Positions 47,964 to 61,720 of a stretch of DNA of 64,000 nt are shown piece by piece. Source of the DNA: Chlorocebus sabaeus (Eukaryota > Chordata > Mammalia > Primates > Cercopithecidae); assembly GCF_047675955.1 (NCBI RefSeq), contig NW_027328103.1, positions 310,001 through 374,000 of the forward strand. The letters are read 5' to 3'. Position 1 is the stretch's first letter. Each line of letters starts with the position of its first letter. The notes below the pieces were generated by a model that saw nothing but the letters and a program-made list of their open reading frames with translations, did no database searches and had not been told where the DNA came from. Made by a program: the position numbers and the translations under genes.

Positions 47964-50371
47964 GGGGAATTGGCAAAGGGATATTTGGAAGCCCATAGGG
48001 GGCTATGGTGAAAAAGGAAATATCTTCCTTTCAAAACTGGAAAGAAGCTTTCTGAGAAACTGCTCTGTGTTCTGTTAATTCATCTCACAGAGTTACGTCT
48101 TTCCCTTCAAGAAGCCTTTCGCTAAGGCTGTTCTTGTGGAATTGGCAAAGGGATATTTGGAAGCCCAGAGAGGACTATGGTGAAAAAGGAAATATCTTCC
48201 GTTCAAAACTGGAAAGAAGCTTTATGAGAAACTGCTCTGTGTTCTGTTAATTCATCTCACAGAGTTACATCTTTCCCTTCAAGAAGCCTTTGGCTAAGGC
48301 TGTTCTTGTGGAATTGGCAAAGGGATATTTGGAAGCCCATAGAGGGCTATGGTGAAAAAGGAAATATCTTCCGTTCAAAACTGGAAAGAAGCTTTCTGAG
48401 AAACTGCTCTGTGTTCTGTTAATTCATCTCACAGAGTTACGTCTTCCCCTTCAAGAAGCCTTTCGCTAAGGCTGTTCTTGGGGAATTGGCAAAGGTATAT
48501 TAGGAAGCCCATAGAGGGCTATGGTGAAAAAGGAAATATCTTCCGTTCAAAACTGGATAGAAGCTTTCTGAGAAACTGCTCTGTGTTCTGTTAGTTCATA
48601 TCACAGAGTTACATCTTTCCCTTCAAGAAGTCTTTCGCTAAGGCTGTTCTTGGGGAATTGGCAAAGGGATATTTGGAAGCCCATAGGGTGCTACGGTGAA
48701 AAAGGAAATATCTTCCGTTCAAAACTGGAAAGAAGCTTTCTGAGAAACTGCTCTGTGTTCTGTTAATTCATCTCACAGAGTTACGTCTTTCCCTTCAAGA
48801 AGCCTTTCGCTAAGGCTGTTCTTGGCGAATTGGCAAAGGGATATTTGGAAGCCCATAGAGGGCTATGGTGAAAAAGGAAATAACTTCCGTTCAAAACTGG
48901 AAAGAAGCTTTATGAGAAACTGCTCTGTGTTCTGTTAATTCATCTCACAGAGTTACATCTTTCCCTTCAAGAAGCCTTTCGTTAAGGCTGTTCTTGTGGA
49001 ATTGGCAAAGGGATATTTGGAAGCAAATAGAGGGCTATGGTGAAAAAGGAAATATCTTCCGTTCAAAACTGGAAAGAAGCTTTCTGAGAAACTGCTCTGT
49101 GTTCTGTTAATTCATCTCACAGAGTTACATCTTTCCCTTCAAGAAGCCTTTCGCTAAGGCTGTTCTTTTGGAATTGGCAAAGGGATATTTGGAAGCCCAT
49201 AGAGGGCTATGGTGAAAAAGGAAATATCTTCCGTTCAGAACTGGAAAGAGGCTTTCTGAGAAACTGCTCTGTGTTCTGTTAATTCATCTCACAGAGTTAC
49301 ATCTTTCCCTTCAAAAAGCCTTTCGCTAAGGCTGTTCTTGTGGAATTGGCAAAGGGATATTTGGAAGCCCATAGAGGGCTATGGTGAAAAAGGAAATATC
49401 TTCCGTTCAAAACTGGAAAGAAGCTTTCTGAGAAACTGCTCTGTGTTCTGTTAATTCATCTCACAGAGTAACATCTTTCCCTTCAAGAAGCCTTTCGCAA
49501 AGGCTGTTCTTGTGGAATTGGCAAAGGGATATTTGGAAGCCCATAGAGGGCTATGGTGAAAAATGAAATATCTTCCGTTCAGAAGTGGAAAGAAGCTTTC
49601 TGAGAAACTGCTCTGTGTTCTGTTAATTCATCTCACAGAGTTACGTCTTTCCCTTCAAGAAGCCTTTCGCTAAGGCTGTTCTTGGGGAATTGGCAAAGGG
49701 ATATTTGGAAGCCCATAGAGGACTATGGTGAAAAAGGAAATATTTTCCGTTCAAAACTGGAAAGAAGCTTTATGAGAAACTGCTCTGTGTTCTGTTAATT
49801 CATCTCAAAGAGTAACATCTTTCCCTTCAAGAAGCCTTTCGCTAAGGCTGTTCTTGTGGAATTGGCAAAGGGATATTTGGAAGCCCATAGAGGGCTATGG
49901 TGAAAAATGAAATATCTTCCGTTCAGAAGTGGAAAGAAGCTTTCTGAGAAACTGCTCTGTGTTCTGTTAATTCATCTCACAGAGTTACGTCTTTCCCTTC
50001 AAGAAGCCTTTCGCTAAGTCTGTTCTTGGGGAATTGGCAAAGGGATATTTGGAAGCCCATAGAGGACTATGGTGAAAAAGGAAATATTTTATGTTCAAAA
50101 CTGGAAAGAAGCTTTCTGAGAAACTGCTCTGTGTTCTGTTAATTCATCTCACAGAGTTACATCTTTCCCTTCAAGAAGCCTTTGGCTAAGGCTGTTCTTG
50201 TGGAATTGGCAAAGGGATATTTGGAAGCCCATAGAGGGCTATGGTGAAAAAGGAAATATCTTCCGTTCAAAACTGGAAAGAAGCTTTCTGAGAAACTGCT
50301 CTGTGTTCTGTTAATTCATCTCACAGAGTTACATCTTTCCCTTCAAGAAGTCTTTCGCTAAGGCTGTTCTT
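47964..50371 (+). repeat. Tandem duplication unit 2, fourteen monomers
   Basis: This unit follows unit 1 in order but ends three monomers earlier. After the D monomer with cctttggct (near 50185) it goes straight to the aagtctttcg monomer. Unit 1 instead has three additional monomers there (gcgctg, near-consensus, agagatacgtc). Its length is 2408 bases, 14 x 172. A third unit starts at 50372 with the same agggggct and cttcctttc monomer and diverges after about 51060. Confidence 0.83.
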
Positions 50372-51231
50372 GGGGAATTGGCAAAGGGATATTTGGAAGC
50401 CCATAGGGGGCTATGTTGAAAAAGGAAATATCTTCCTTTCAAAACTGGAAAGAAGCTTTCTGAGAAACTGCTCTGTGTTCTGTTAATTCATCTCACAGAG
50501 TTACGTCTTTCCCTTCAAGAAGCCTTTCGCTAAGGCTGTTCTTGGGGAATTGGCAAAGGGATATTTGGAAGCCCATAGAGGACTATGGTGAAAAAGGAAA
50601 TATCTTCCGTTCAAAACTGGAAAGAAGCTTTATGAGAAACTGCTCTGTGTTCTGTTAGTTCATCTCACAGAGTTACATCTTTCCCTTCAAGTAGCCTTTG
50701 GCTAAGGCTGTTCTTGTGGAATTGGCAAAGGGATATTTGGAAGCCCATAGAGGGCTATGGTGAAAAAGGAAATATCTTCCGTTCAAAACTGGAAAGAAGC
50801 TTTCTGAGAAACTGCTCTGTGTTCTGTTAATTCATCTCACAGAGTTACGTCTTCCCCTTCAAGAAGCCTTTCGCTAAGGCTGTTCTTGGGGAATTGGCAA
50901 AGGTATATTAGGAAGCCCATAGAGGGCTACGGTGAAAAAGGAAATATCTTCCGTTCAAAACTGGAAAGAAGCTTTCTGAGAAACTGCTCTGTGTTCTGTT
51001 AGTTCATCTCACAGAGTTACATCTTTCCCTTCAAGAAGTCTTTCGATAAGGCTGTTCTTGGGGAATTGGCAAAGGGATATTTGGAAGCCCATAGAGGGCT
51101 ATGGTGAAAAACGAAATATCTTCCGTTCAAAACTGGAAAGAAGGTTTCTGAGAAACTGCTCTGTGTTCTGTTAATTCATCTCACAGAGTAACATCTTTCC
51201 CTTCAAGAAGCCTTTCGCTAAGGCTGTTCTT

Positions 51232-51919
51232 GTGGAATTGGCAAAGGGATATTTGGAAGCCCATAGAGGGCTATGGTGAAAAATGAAATATCTTCCGTTC
51301 AGAAGTGGAAAGAAGCTTTCTGAGAAACTGCTCTGTGTTCTGTTAATTCATCTCACAGAGTTACGTCTTTCCCTTCAAGAAGCCTTTCGCTAAGGCTGTT
51401 CTTGGGGAATTGGCAAAGGGATATTTGGAAGCCCATAGAGGACTATGGTGAAAAAGGAAATATTTTCCGTTCAAAACTGGAAAGAAGCTATATGAGAAAC
51501 TGCTCTGTGTTCTGTTAATTCATCTCACAGAGTAACATCTTTCCCTTCAAGAAGCCTTTCGCTAAGGCTGTTCTTGTGGAATTGGCAAAGGGATATTTGG
51601 AAGCCCATAGAGGGCTATGGTGAAAAATGAAATATCTTCCGTTCAGAAGTGGAAAGAAGCTTTCTGAGAAACTGCTCTGTGTTCTGTTAATTCATCTCAC
51701 AGAGTTACGTCTTTCCCTTCAAGAAGCCTTTCGCTAAGGGTGTTCTTGGGGAATTGGCAAAGGGATATTTGGAAGCCCATAGAGGACTATGGTGAAAAAG
51801 GAAATATTTTCCGTTCAAAACTGGAAAGAAGCTTTATGAGAAACTGCTCTGTGTTCTGTTAATTCATCTCACAGAGTTACATCTTTCCCTTCAAGAAGCC
51901 TTTGGCTAAGGCTGTTCTT
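51232..51919 (+). repeat. Second two-monomer alternation (344-bp period)
   Basis: The monomers run N (51232), D (51404), N (51576), D (51748), of the same types as at 31628-32659. Shorter N/D pairs also occur near 37300-37800, 40440-41080, 46620-47270, 49540-50200 and 60360-60800. The pair therefore travels as a unit through the right half. Confidence 0.82.
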
Positions 51920-54154
51920 GTGGAATTGGCAAAGGGATATTTGGAAGCCCATAGAGGGCTATGGTGAAAAAGGAAATATCTTCCGTTCAAAACTGGAAAG
52001 AAGCTTTCTGAGAAACTGCTCTGTGTTCTGTTAATTCATCTCACAGAGTTACGTCTTTCCCTTCAAGAAGCCTTTCGCTAAGGCTGTTCTTGTGGAATTG
52101 GCAAAGGGTATTTGGAAGCCCATAGAGGGCTATGGTGAAAAAGGAAATATCTTCCGTTCAAAACTGGAAAGAAGCTTTCTGAGAAACTGCTCTGTGTTCT
52201 GTTAATTCATCTCACAGAGTTACATCTTTCCCTTCAAGATGCCTTTCGCTAAGGCTGTTCTTGGGGAATTGGCAAAGGGATATTTGGAAGCCCATAGAGG
52301 GCTATGGTGAAAAAGGAAATATCTTCCGTTCAAAACTGGAAAGAAGCGTTCTGAGAAACTGCTCTGTGTTCTGTTAATTCATCTCACAGAGTTACATCTT
52401 TCCCTTCAAGAAGCCTTTCGCTAAGGCTGTTCTTGTGGAATTGGCAAAGGGATATTTGGAAGCCCATAGAGGGCTATGGTGAAAAAGGAAATATCTTCCG
52501 TTCAAAACTGGAAAGAAGCTTTCTGAGAAACTGCTCTGTGTTCTGTTAATGCATCTCACAGAGTTACATCTTTCCCTTCAAGAAGCCTTTCGCTAAGGCT
52601 GTTCTTGTGGAATTGGCAAAGGGATATTTGGAAGCCCATAGAGGGCTATGGTGAAAAAGGAAATATCTTCCGTTCAAAACTGGAAAGAAGCTTTCTGAGA
52701 AACTGCTCTCTGTTCTGTTAATTCATCTCACAGAGTTACATCTTTCCCTTCAAGAAGCCTTTGGCTAAGGCTGTTCTTGTGGAATTGGCAAAGGGATATT
52801 TGGAAGCCCATAGAGGGCTATGGTGAAAAAGGAAATATCTTCCGTTCAAAACTGGAAAGAAGCTTTCTGAGAAACTGCTCTGTGTTCTGTTAATTCATCT
52901 CACAGAGTTACGTCTTTCCCTTCAAGAAGCCTTTCGCTAAGGCTGTTCTTGGGGAATTGGCAAAGGTATATTTGGAAGCCCATAGAGGGCTATGGTGAAA
53001 AAGGAAATATCTTCCGTTCAAAACTGGAAAGAAGCTTTCTGAGAAACTGCTCTGTGTTCTGTTAATTCATCTCACAGAGTTACATCTTTCCCTTCAAGAA
53101 GCCTTTCGCTAAGGCTGTTCTTGTGGAATTGGCAAAGGGATATTTGGAAGCCCATAGAGGGCTATGGTGAAAAAGGAAATATCTTCCGTTCAGAACTGGA
53201 AAGAAGCTTTCTGAGAAACTGCTCTGTGTTCTGTTAATTCATCTCACAGAGTTACATCTTTCCCTTCAAGAAGCCTTTCGCTAAGGCTGTTCTTGTGGAA
53301 TTGGCAAAGGGATATTTGGAAGCCCATAGAGGGCTATGGTGAAAAAGGAAATATCTTCCGTTCAAAACTGGAAAGAAGCTTTCTGAGAAACTGCTCTGTG
53401 TTCTGTTAATTCATCTCACAGAGTTACATCTTTCCCTTCAAGAAGCCTTTCGCTAAGGCTGTTCTTGTGGAATTGGCAAAGGGATATTTGGAAGCCCATA
53501 GAGGGCTATGGTGAAAAAGGAAATATCTTCCGTTCAAAACTGGAAAGAAGCTTTCTGAGAAACTGCTCTGTGTTCTGTTAATTCATCTCACAGAGTTACA
53601 TCTTTCCCTTCAAGAAGCCTTTCGCTAAGTCTGTTCTTGTGGAATTGGCAAAGGGATATTTGGAAGCCCATAGAGGGCTATGGTGAAAAAGGAAATATCT
53701 TCCGTTCAAAACTGGAAAGAAGCTTTCTGAGAAACTGCTCTGTGTTCTGTTAATTCATCTCACAGAGGTAAGTCTTTCCCTTCAAGAAGCCTTTCGCTAA
53801 GGCTGTTCTTGGGGAATTGGCAAAGGGATATTTGGAAGCCCATAGAGGACTATGGTGAAAAAGGAAATATCTTCCGTTCAAAACTGGAAAGAAGCTTTAT
53901 GAGAAACTGCTCTGTGTTCTGTTAATTCATCTCACAGAGTTACATCTTTCCCTTCAGGAAGCCTTTGGCTAAGGCTGTTCTTGTGGAATTGGCAAAGGGA
54001 TATTTGGAAGCCCATAGAGGGATATGGTGAAAAAGGAAATATCTTCCGTTCAAAACTGGAAAGAAGCTTTCTGAGAAACTGCTCTGTGTTCTGTTAATTC
54101 ATCTCACAGAGTTACGTCTTCCCCTTCAAGAAGCCTTTCGCTAAGGCTGTTCTT

Positions 54155-55013
54155 GGGGAATTGGCAAAGGTATATTAGGAAGCCCATAGAGGGCTATGGT
54201 GAAAAAGGAAATATCTTCCGTTCAAAACTGGAAAGAAGCTTTCTGAGAAACTGCTCTGTGTTCTGTTAGTTCATCTCACAGAGTTACATCTTTCCCTTCT
54301 AGAAATCTTTCGCTAAGGCTGTTCTTGGGGAATTGGCAAAGGGATATTTGGAAGACCATAGGGTGCTACGGTGAAAAAGGAAATATCTTCCGTTCAAAAC
54401 TGGAAAGAAGCTTTCTGAGAAACTGCTCTGTGTTCTGTTAATTCATCTCACAGAGTTACGTCTTTCCCTTCAAGAAGCCTTTCGTTAAGGCTGTTCTTGG
54501 CGAATTGGCAAAGGGATATTTGGAAGCCCATAGAGGGCTATGGTGAAAAAGGAAATATCTTCCGTTCAAAACTGGAAAGAAGCTTTCTGAGAAACTCCTC
54601 TGTGTTCTGTTAATTCATCTCACAGAGTTACATCTTTCCCTTCAAGAAGCCTTTCGCTAAGGCTGTTCTTGTGGAATTGGCAAAGGGTATTTGGAAGCCC
54701 ATAGAGGGCTATGGTGAAAAAGGAAATATGTTCCGTTCAAAACTGGAAAGAAGCTTTCTGAGAAACTGCTCTGTGTTCTGTTAATTCATCTCACAGAGTT
54801 ACATCTTTCCCTTCAAGATGCCTTTCGCTAAGGCTGTTCTTGTGGAATTGACAAAGGGATATTTGGAAGCCCATAGAGGGCTATGCTGAAAAAGGAAATA
54901 TCTTCCGTTCAAAACTGGAAAGAAGCTTTCTGAGAAACTGCTCTGTGTTCTGTTAATGCATCTCACAGAGTTACATCTTTCCCTTCAAGAAGCCTTTCGC
55001 TAAGGCTGTTCTT
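54155..55013 (+). repeat. Partial ordered core (five monomers)
   Basis: The order t (54155), K (54327), C (54499), 1-base-short V (54671) and m (54842) is present, but the plain, L and e monomers are absent. The next monomer instead has ctctctgttc. The first monomer contains tctagaaatc near 54299, creating an XbaI site that is rare in this array. Confidence 0.78.
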
Positions 55014-58000
55014 GTGGAATTGGCAAAGGGATATTTGGAAGCCCATAGAGGGCTATGGTGAAAAAGGAAATATCTTCCGTTCAAAACTGGAAAGAAGCTT
55101 TCTGAGAAACTGCTCTCTGTTCTGTTAATTCATCTCACACAGTTACATCTTTCCCTTCAAGAAGCCTTTCGCTAAGGCTGTTCTTGTGGAATTGGCAAAG
55201 GGATATTTGGAAGCCCATAGAGGGCTATGGTGAAAAAGGAAATATCTTCCGTTCAAAACTGGAAAGAAGCTTTCTGAGAAACTGCTCTGTGTTCTGTTAA
55301 TTCATCTCACAGAGTTACATCTTTCCCTTCAAGAAGCCTTTCGCTAAGGCTGTTCTTGTGGAATTGGCAAAGGGATATTTGAAAGCCCATAGAGGGCTAT
55401 GGTGAAAAAGGAAATATCTTCCGTTCAAAACTGGAAAGAAGCTTTCTGAGAAACTGCTCTGTGTTCTGTTAATTCATCTCACAGAGTTACATCTTTCCCT
55501 TCAAGAAGCCTTTGGCTAAGGCTGTTCTTGTGGAATTGGCAAAGGGATATTTGGAAGCCCATAGAGGGCTATGGTGAAAAAGGAATTATCTTCCGTTCAA
55601 AACTGGAAAGAAGCTTTCTGAGAAACTGCTCTGTGTTCTGTTAATTCATCTCACAGAGTTACGTCTTCCCCTTCAAGAAGCCTTTCGCTAAGGCTGTTCT
55701 TGTGGAATTGGCAAAGGGATATTTGGAAGCCCATAGAGGGCTATGGTGAAAAAGGAAATATCTTCCGTTCAAAACTGGAAAGAAGCTTTCTGAGAAACTG
55801 CTCTGTGTTCTGTTAATTCATCTCACAGAGTTACATCTTTCCCTTCAAGAAGCCTTTCGCTAAGGCTGTTCTTGTGGAATTGGCAAAGGGATATTTGGAA
55901 GCCCATAGAGGGCTATGGTGAAAAAGGAAATATCTTCCGTTCAAAACTGGAAAGAAGCTTTCTGAGAAACTGCTCTGTGTTCTGTTAATTCATCTCACAG
56001 AGTTACATCTTTCCCTTCAAGAAGCCTTTCGCTAAGGCTGTTCTTGTGGAATTGGCAAAGGGATATTTGGAAGCCCATAGAGGGCTATGGTGAAAAAGGA
56101 AATATCTTCCGTTCAAAACTGGAAAGAAGCTTTCTGAGAAACTGCTCTGTGTTCTGTTAATTCATCTCACAGAGTTACATCTTTCCCTTCAAGAAGCCTT
56201 TGGCTAAGGCCGTTCTTGTGGAATTGGCAAAGGGATATTTGGAAGCCCATAGAGGGCTATGGTGAAAAAGGAAATATCTTCCGTTCAAAACTGGAAAGAA
56301 GCTTTCTGAGAAACTGCGCTGTGTTCTGTTAATTCATCTCACAGAGTTACATCTTTCCCTTCAAGAAGCCTTTCGCTAAGGCTGTTCTTGTGGAATTGGC
56401 AAAGGGATATTTGGAAGCCCATAGGGAGCTATGGTGAAAAAGGAAATATCTTCCGTTCAAAACTGGAAAGAAGCTTTCTGAGAAACTGCTCTGTGTTCTG
56501 TTAATTCATCTCACAGAGTTACATCTTTCCCTTCAAGAAGTCTTTCGCTAAGGCTGTTCTTGGGGAATTGGCAAAGGGATATTTGGAAGCCCATAGGGGG
56601 CTATGGTGAAAAAGGAAATATCTTCCTTTCAAAACTGGAAAGAAGCTTTGTGAGAAACTGCTCTGTGTTCTGTTAATTCATCTCACAGAGTTACGTCTTT
56701 CCCTTCAAGAAGCCTTTCGCTAAGGCTGTTCTTGGGGAATTGGCAAAGGGATATTTGGAAGCCCATAGAGGACTATGGTGAAAAAGGAAATATCTTCCGT
56801 TCAAAACTGGAAAGAAGCTTTATGAGAAACTGCTCTGTGTTCTGTTAATTCATCTCACAGAGTTACATCTTTCCCTTCAAGAAGCCTTTGGCTAAGGCTG
56901 TTCTTGTGGAATTGGCAAAGGGATATTTGGAAGCCCATAGAGGGCTATGGTGAAAAAGGAAATATCTTCCGTTCAAAACTGGAAAGAAGCTTTCTGAGAA
57001 ACTGCTCTGTGTTCTGTTAATTCATCTCACAGAGTTACGTCTTCCCCTTCAAGAAGCCTTTCGCTAAGGCTGTTCTTGTGGAATTGGCAAAGGTATATTA
57101 GGAAGCCCATAGAGGGATATGGTGAAAAAGGAAATATCTTCCGTTCAGAAGTGGAAAGAAGCTTTCTGAGAAACTGCTCTGTGTTCTGTTAATTCATCTC
57201 ACAGAGTTACGTCTTTCCCTTCAAGAAGCCTTTCGGTAAGTCTGTTCTTGGGGAATTGGCAAAGGGATATTTGGAAGCCCATAGAGGGCTATGATGAAAA
57301 AGGAAATATCTTCCGTTCAAAATTGGAAAGAAGCTTTCTGAGAAACTGCTCTGTGTTCTGTTAATTCATCTCATAGAGTTACATCTTTCCCTTCAAGAAG
57401 CCTTTCGCTAAGGCTGTTCTTGTGGAATTGGCAAAGGGATATTTGGAAGCCCATAGAGGTCTATGGTGAAAAAGGAAATATCTTCCGTTCAAAACTGGAA
57501 AGAAGCTTTCTGAGAAACTGCGCTGTGTTCTGTTAATTCATCTCACAGAGTTACATCTTTCCCTTCAAGAACCCTTTCGCTAAGGCTGTTCTTGTGGAAT
57601 TGGCAAAGGGATATTTGGAAGCCCATAGAGGTCTATGGTGAAAAAGGAAATATCTTCCGTTCAAAACTGGAAAGAAGCTTTCTGAGAAACTGCTCTGTGT
57701 TCTGTTAATTCATCTCACAGAGTTACATCTTTCCCTTCAAGAAGCCTTTCGCTAAGGCTGTTCTTGTGGAATTGGCAAAGGGATATTTGGAAGCCCATAG
57801 AGGGCTATGGTGAAAAAGGAAATATCTTCCGTTCAAAACTGGAAAGAAGCTTTCTGAGAAACTGCTCTGTGTTCTGTTAATTCATCTCACAGAGTTACGT
57901 CTTTCCCTTCAAGAAGCCTTTCGCTAAGGCTGTTCTTGGGGAATTGGCAAAGGTATATTAGGAAGCCCATAGAGGGCTATGGTGAAAAAGGAAATATCTT

Positions 58001-58329
58001 CCGTTCAAAACTGGAAAGAAGCTTTCTGAGAAACTGCTCTGTGTTCTGTTAATTCATCTCACAGAGTTACATCTTCCCCTTCAAGAAGCCTTTCGCTAAG
58101 GCTGTTCTTGGGGAATTGGCAAAGGTATATTAGGAAGCCCATAGAGGGCTATGGTGAAAAAGGAAATATCTTCCGTTCAAAACTGGAGAGAAGCCTTCTG
58201 AGAAACTGCTCTGTGTTCTGTTAGTTCATCTCACAGAGTTACATCTTTCCCTTCAAGAAGTCTTTCGCTAAGGCTGTTCTTGTGGAATTCGCAAAGGGAT
58301 ATTTGGAAGCCCATAGGGTGCTACGGTGA
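55014..58329 (+). repeat. Near-consensus satellite stretch
   Basis: There are about nineteen monomers, the first ten or so close to consensus. These are followed by a gggg-start agggggct/cttcctttc monomer (56562), a D monomer with ctttatgag, and three ggtatatta monomers (57078, 57938 and 58110). The last leads into a K monomer whose start reads gtggaattcgc, creating an EcoRI site near 58286. Nothing other than satellite is present. Confidence 0.72.
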
Positions 58330-59819
58330 AAAAGGAAATATCTTCCGTTCAAAACTGGAAAGAAGCTTTCTGAGAAACTGCTCTGTGTTCTGTTAATTCA
58401 TCTCACAGAGTTACGTCTTTCCTTCAAGAAGCCTTTCGTTAAGGCTGTTCTTGGCGAATTGGCAAAGGGATATTTGGAAGCCCATAGAGGGCTATGGTGA
58501 AAAAGGAAATATCTTCCGTTCAAAACTGGAAAGAAGCTTTCTGAGAAACTGCTCTGTGTTCTGTTAATTCATCTCACAGAGTTACATCTTTCCCTTCAAG
58601 AAGCCTTTCGCTAAGGCTTTTCTTGTGGAATTGGCAAAGGGATATTTGGAAGCCCATAGAGGGCTATGGTGAAAAAGGAAATATCTTCCGTTCAAAACTG
58701 GAAAGAAGCTTTCTGAGAAACTGCTCTGTGTTCTGTTAATTCATCTCACAGAGTAACATCTTTCCCTTCAAGAAGCCTTTCGCAAAGGCTGTTCTTGTGG
58801 AATTGGCAAAGGGATATTTGGAAGCCCATAGAGGGCTATGGTGAAAAATGAAATATCTTCCGTTCAGAAGTGGAAAGAAGCTTTCTGAGAAACTGCTCTG
58901 TGTTCTGTTAATTCATCTCACAGAGTTACGTCTTTCCCTTCAAGAAGCCTTTCGCTAAGGCTGTTCTTGGGGAATTGGCAAAGGGATATTTGGAAGCCCA
59001 TAGAGGACTATGGTGAAAAAGGAAATATTTTCCGTTCAAAACTGGAAAGAAGCTTTCTGAGAAACTGCTCTGTGTTCTGTTAATTCATCTCACAGAGTTA
59101 CATCTTTCCCTTCAAGAAGCCTTTGGCTAAGGCTGTTCTTGTGGAATTGGCAAAGGGATATTTGGAAGCCCATAGAGGGCTATGGTGAAAAAGGAAATAT
59201 CTTCCGTTCAAAACTGGAAAGAAGCTTTCTGAGAAACTGCTCTGTGTCCTGTTAATTCATCTCACAGAGTTACGTCTTCCCCTTCAAGAAGCCTTTCGCT
59301 AAGGCTGTTCTTGGGGAATTGGCAAAGGTATATTAGGAAGCCCATAGAGGGCTATGGTGAAAAAGGAAATATCTTCCGTTCAAAACTGGAAAGAAGCCTT
59401 CTGAGAAACTGCTCTGTGTTCTGTTAGTTCATCTCAAAGAGTTACATCTTTCCCTTCAAGAAGTCTTTCGCTAAGGCTGTTCTTGGGGAATTGGCAAAGG
59501 GATATTTGGAAGCCGATAGTGTTCTACGGTGAAAAAGGAAATATCTTCCGTTCAAAACTGGAAAGCAGCTTTCTGAGAAACTGCTCTGTGTTCTGTTAAT
59601 TCATCTCACAGAGTTACGTCTTTCCCTTCAAGAAGCCTTTCGTTAAGGCTGTTCTTGGCGAATTGGCAAAGGGATATTTGGAAGCCCATAGAGGGCTATG
59701 GTGAAAAAGGAAATATCTTCCGTTCAAAACTGGAAAGAAGCTTTCTGAGAAACTGCTCTGTGTTCTGTTAATTCATCTCACAGAGTTACATCTTTCCCTT
59801 CAAGAAGCCTTTCGCTAAG
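58330..59819 (+). repeat. Copy of 34600-36090
   Basis: The markers are those of 34600-36090 at offset 23729. Directly afterwards the downstream sequence jumps to an L-type monomer near 59867 that corresponds to 36653 (offset 23214), and from about 60137 settles to offset 23042. The downstream copy is therefore shorter by four monomers in total, lost in two steps. Confidence 0.85.
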
Positions 59820-61720
59820 GCTGTTCTTGTGGAATTGGCAAAGGGATATTTGGAAGCCCATAGAGGGCTATGATGAAAAAGGAAATATCTTCCGTTCAAA
59901 ATTGGAAAGAAGCTTTCTGAGAAACTGCTCTGTGTTCTGTTAATTCATCTCACAGAGTTACATCTTTCCCTTCAAGAAGCCTTTAGCTAAGGCTGTTCTT
60001 GTGGAATTGGCAAAGGGATATTTGGAAGCCCATAGAGGGCTATGGTGAAAAAGGAAATATCTTCCGTTCAAAACTGGAAAGAAGCTTTCTGAGAAACTGC
60101 TCTGTGTTCTGTTAATTCATCTCACAGAGTTACATCTTTCCCTTCAAGAAGCCTTTCGCTAAGGCTGTTCTTGTGGAATTGGCAAAGGGATATTTGGAAG
60201 CCCATAGAGGGCTATGGTGAAAAAGGAAATATCTTCCGTTCAAAACTGGAAAGAAGCTTTCTGAGAAACTGCTCTGTGTTCTGTTAATTCATCTCACAGA
60301 GTTACGTCTTTCCCTTCAAGAAGCCTTTCGCTAAGGCTGTTCTTGTGGAATTGGCAAAGGGATATTTGGAAGCCCATAGAGGGCTATGGTGAAAAATGAA
60401 ATATCTTCCGTTCAGAAGTGGAAAGAAGCATTCTGAGAAACTGCTCTGTGTTCTGTTAATTCATCTCACAGAGTTACGTCTTTCCCTTCAAGAAGCCTTT
60501 CGCTAAGGCTGTTCTTGGGGAATTGGCAAAGGGATATTTGGAAGCCCATAGAGGACTATGGTGAAAAAGGAAATATTTTCCGTTCAAAACTGGAAAGAAG
60601 CTTTATGAGAAACTGCTCTGTGTTCTGTTAATTCATCTCACAGAGTAACATCTTTCCCTTCAAGAAGCCTTTCGCTAAGGCTGTTCTTGTGGAATTGGCA
60701 AAGGGATATTTGGAAGCCCATAGAGGGCTATGGTGAGAAATGAAATATCTTCCGTTCAGAAGTGGAAAGAAGCTTTCTGAGAAACTGCTCTGTGTTCTGT
60801 TAATTCATCTCACAGAGTTACGTCTTTCCCTTCAAGAAGCCTTTCGCTAAGGCTGTTCTTTTGGAATTGGCAAAGGGATATTTGGAAGCCCATAGAGGGC
60901 TATGGTGAAAAAGGAAATATCTTCCGTTCAGAACTGGAAAGAGGCTTTCTGAGAAACTGCTCTGTGTTCTGTTAATTCATCTCACAGAGTTACATGTTTC
61001 CCTTCAAAAAGCCTTTCGCTAAGGCTGTTCTTGTGTAATTGGCAAAGGGATATTTGGAAGCCCATAGAGGGCTATGGTGAAAAAGGAAATATCTTCCGTT
61101 CAAAACTGGAAAGAAGCTTTCTGAGAAACTGCTCTGTGTTCTGTTAATTCATCTCACAGAGTAACATCTTTCCCTTCAAGAAGCCTTTCGCAAAGGCTGT
61201 TCTTGTGGAATTGGCAAAGGGATATTTGGAAGCCCATAGAGGGCTATGGTGAAAAATGAAATATCTTCCGTTCAGAAGTGGAAAGAAGCTTTCTGAGAAA
61301 CTGCTCTGTGTTCTGTTAATTCATCTCACAGAGTTACGTCTTTCCCTTCAAGAAGCCTTTCGCTAAGGCTGTTCTTGGGGAATTGGCAAAGGGATATTTG
61401 GAAGCCCATAGAGGACTATGGTGAAAAAGGAAATATTTTCCGTTCAAAACTGGAAAGAAGCTTTCTGAGAAACTGCTCTGTGTTCTGTTAATTCATCTCA
61501 CAGAGTTACATCTTTCCCTTCAAGAAGCCTTTGGCTAAGGCTGTTCTTGTGGAATTGGCAAAGGGATATTTGGAAGCCCATAGAGGGCTATGGTGAAAAA
61601 GGAAATATCTTCCGTTCAAAACTGGAAAGAAGCTTTCTGAGAAACTGCTCTGTGTTCTGTTAATTCATCTCACAGAGTTACGTCTTCCCCTTCAAGAAGC
61701 CTTTCGCTAAGGCTGTTCTT

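Noticed and set aside
54290..54310. Possible insertion breakpoint at an unusual tctaga
   Set aside because: It is a single-base change (tctagaaatc) in an otherwise phased monomer, with no added or lost bases.
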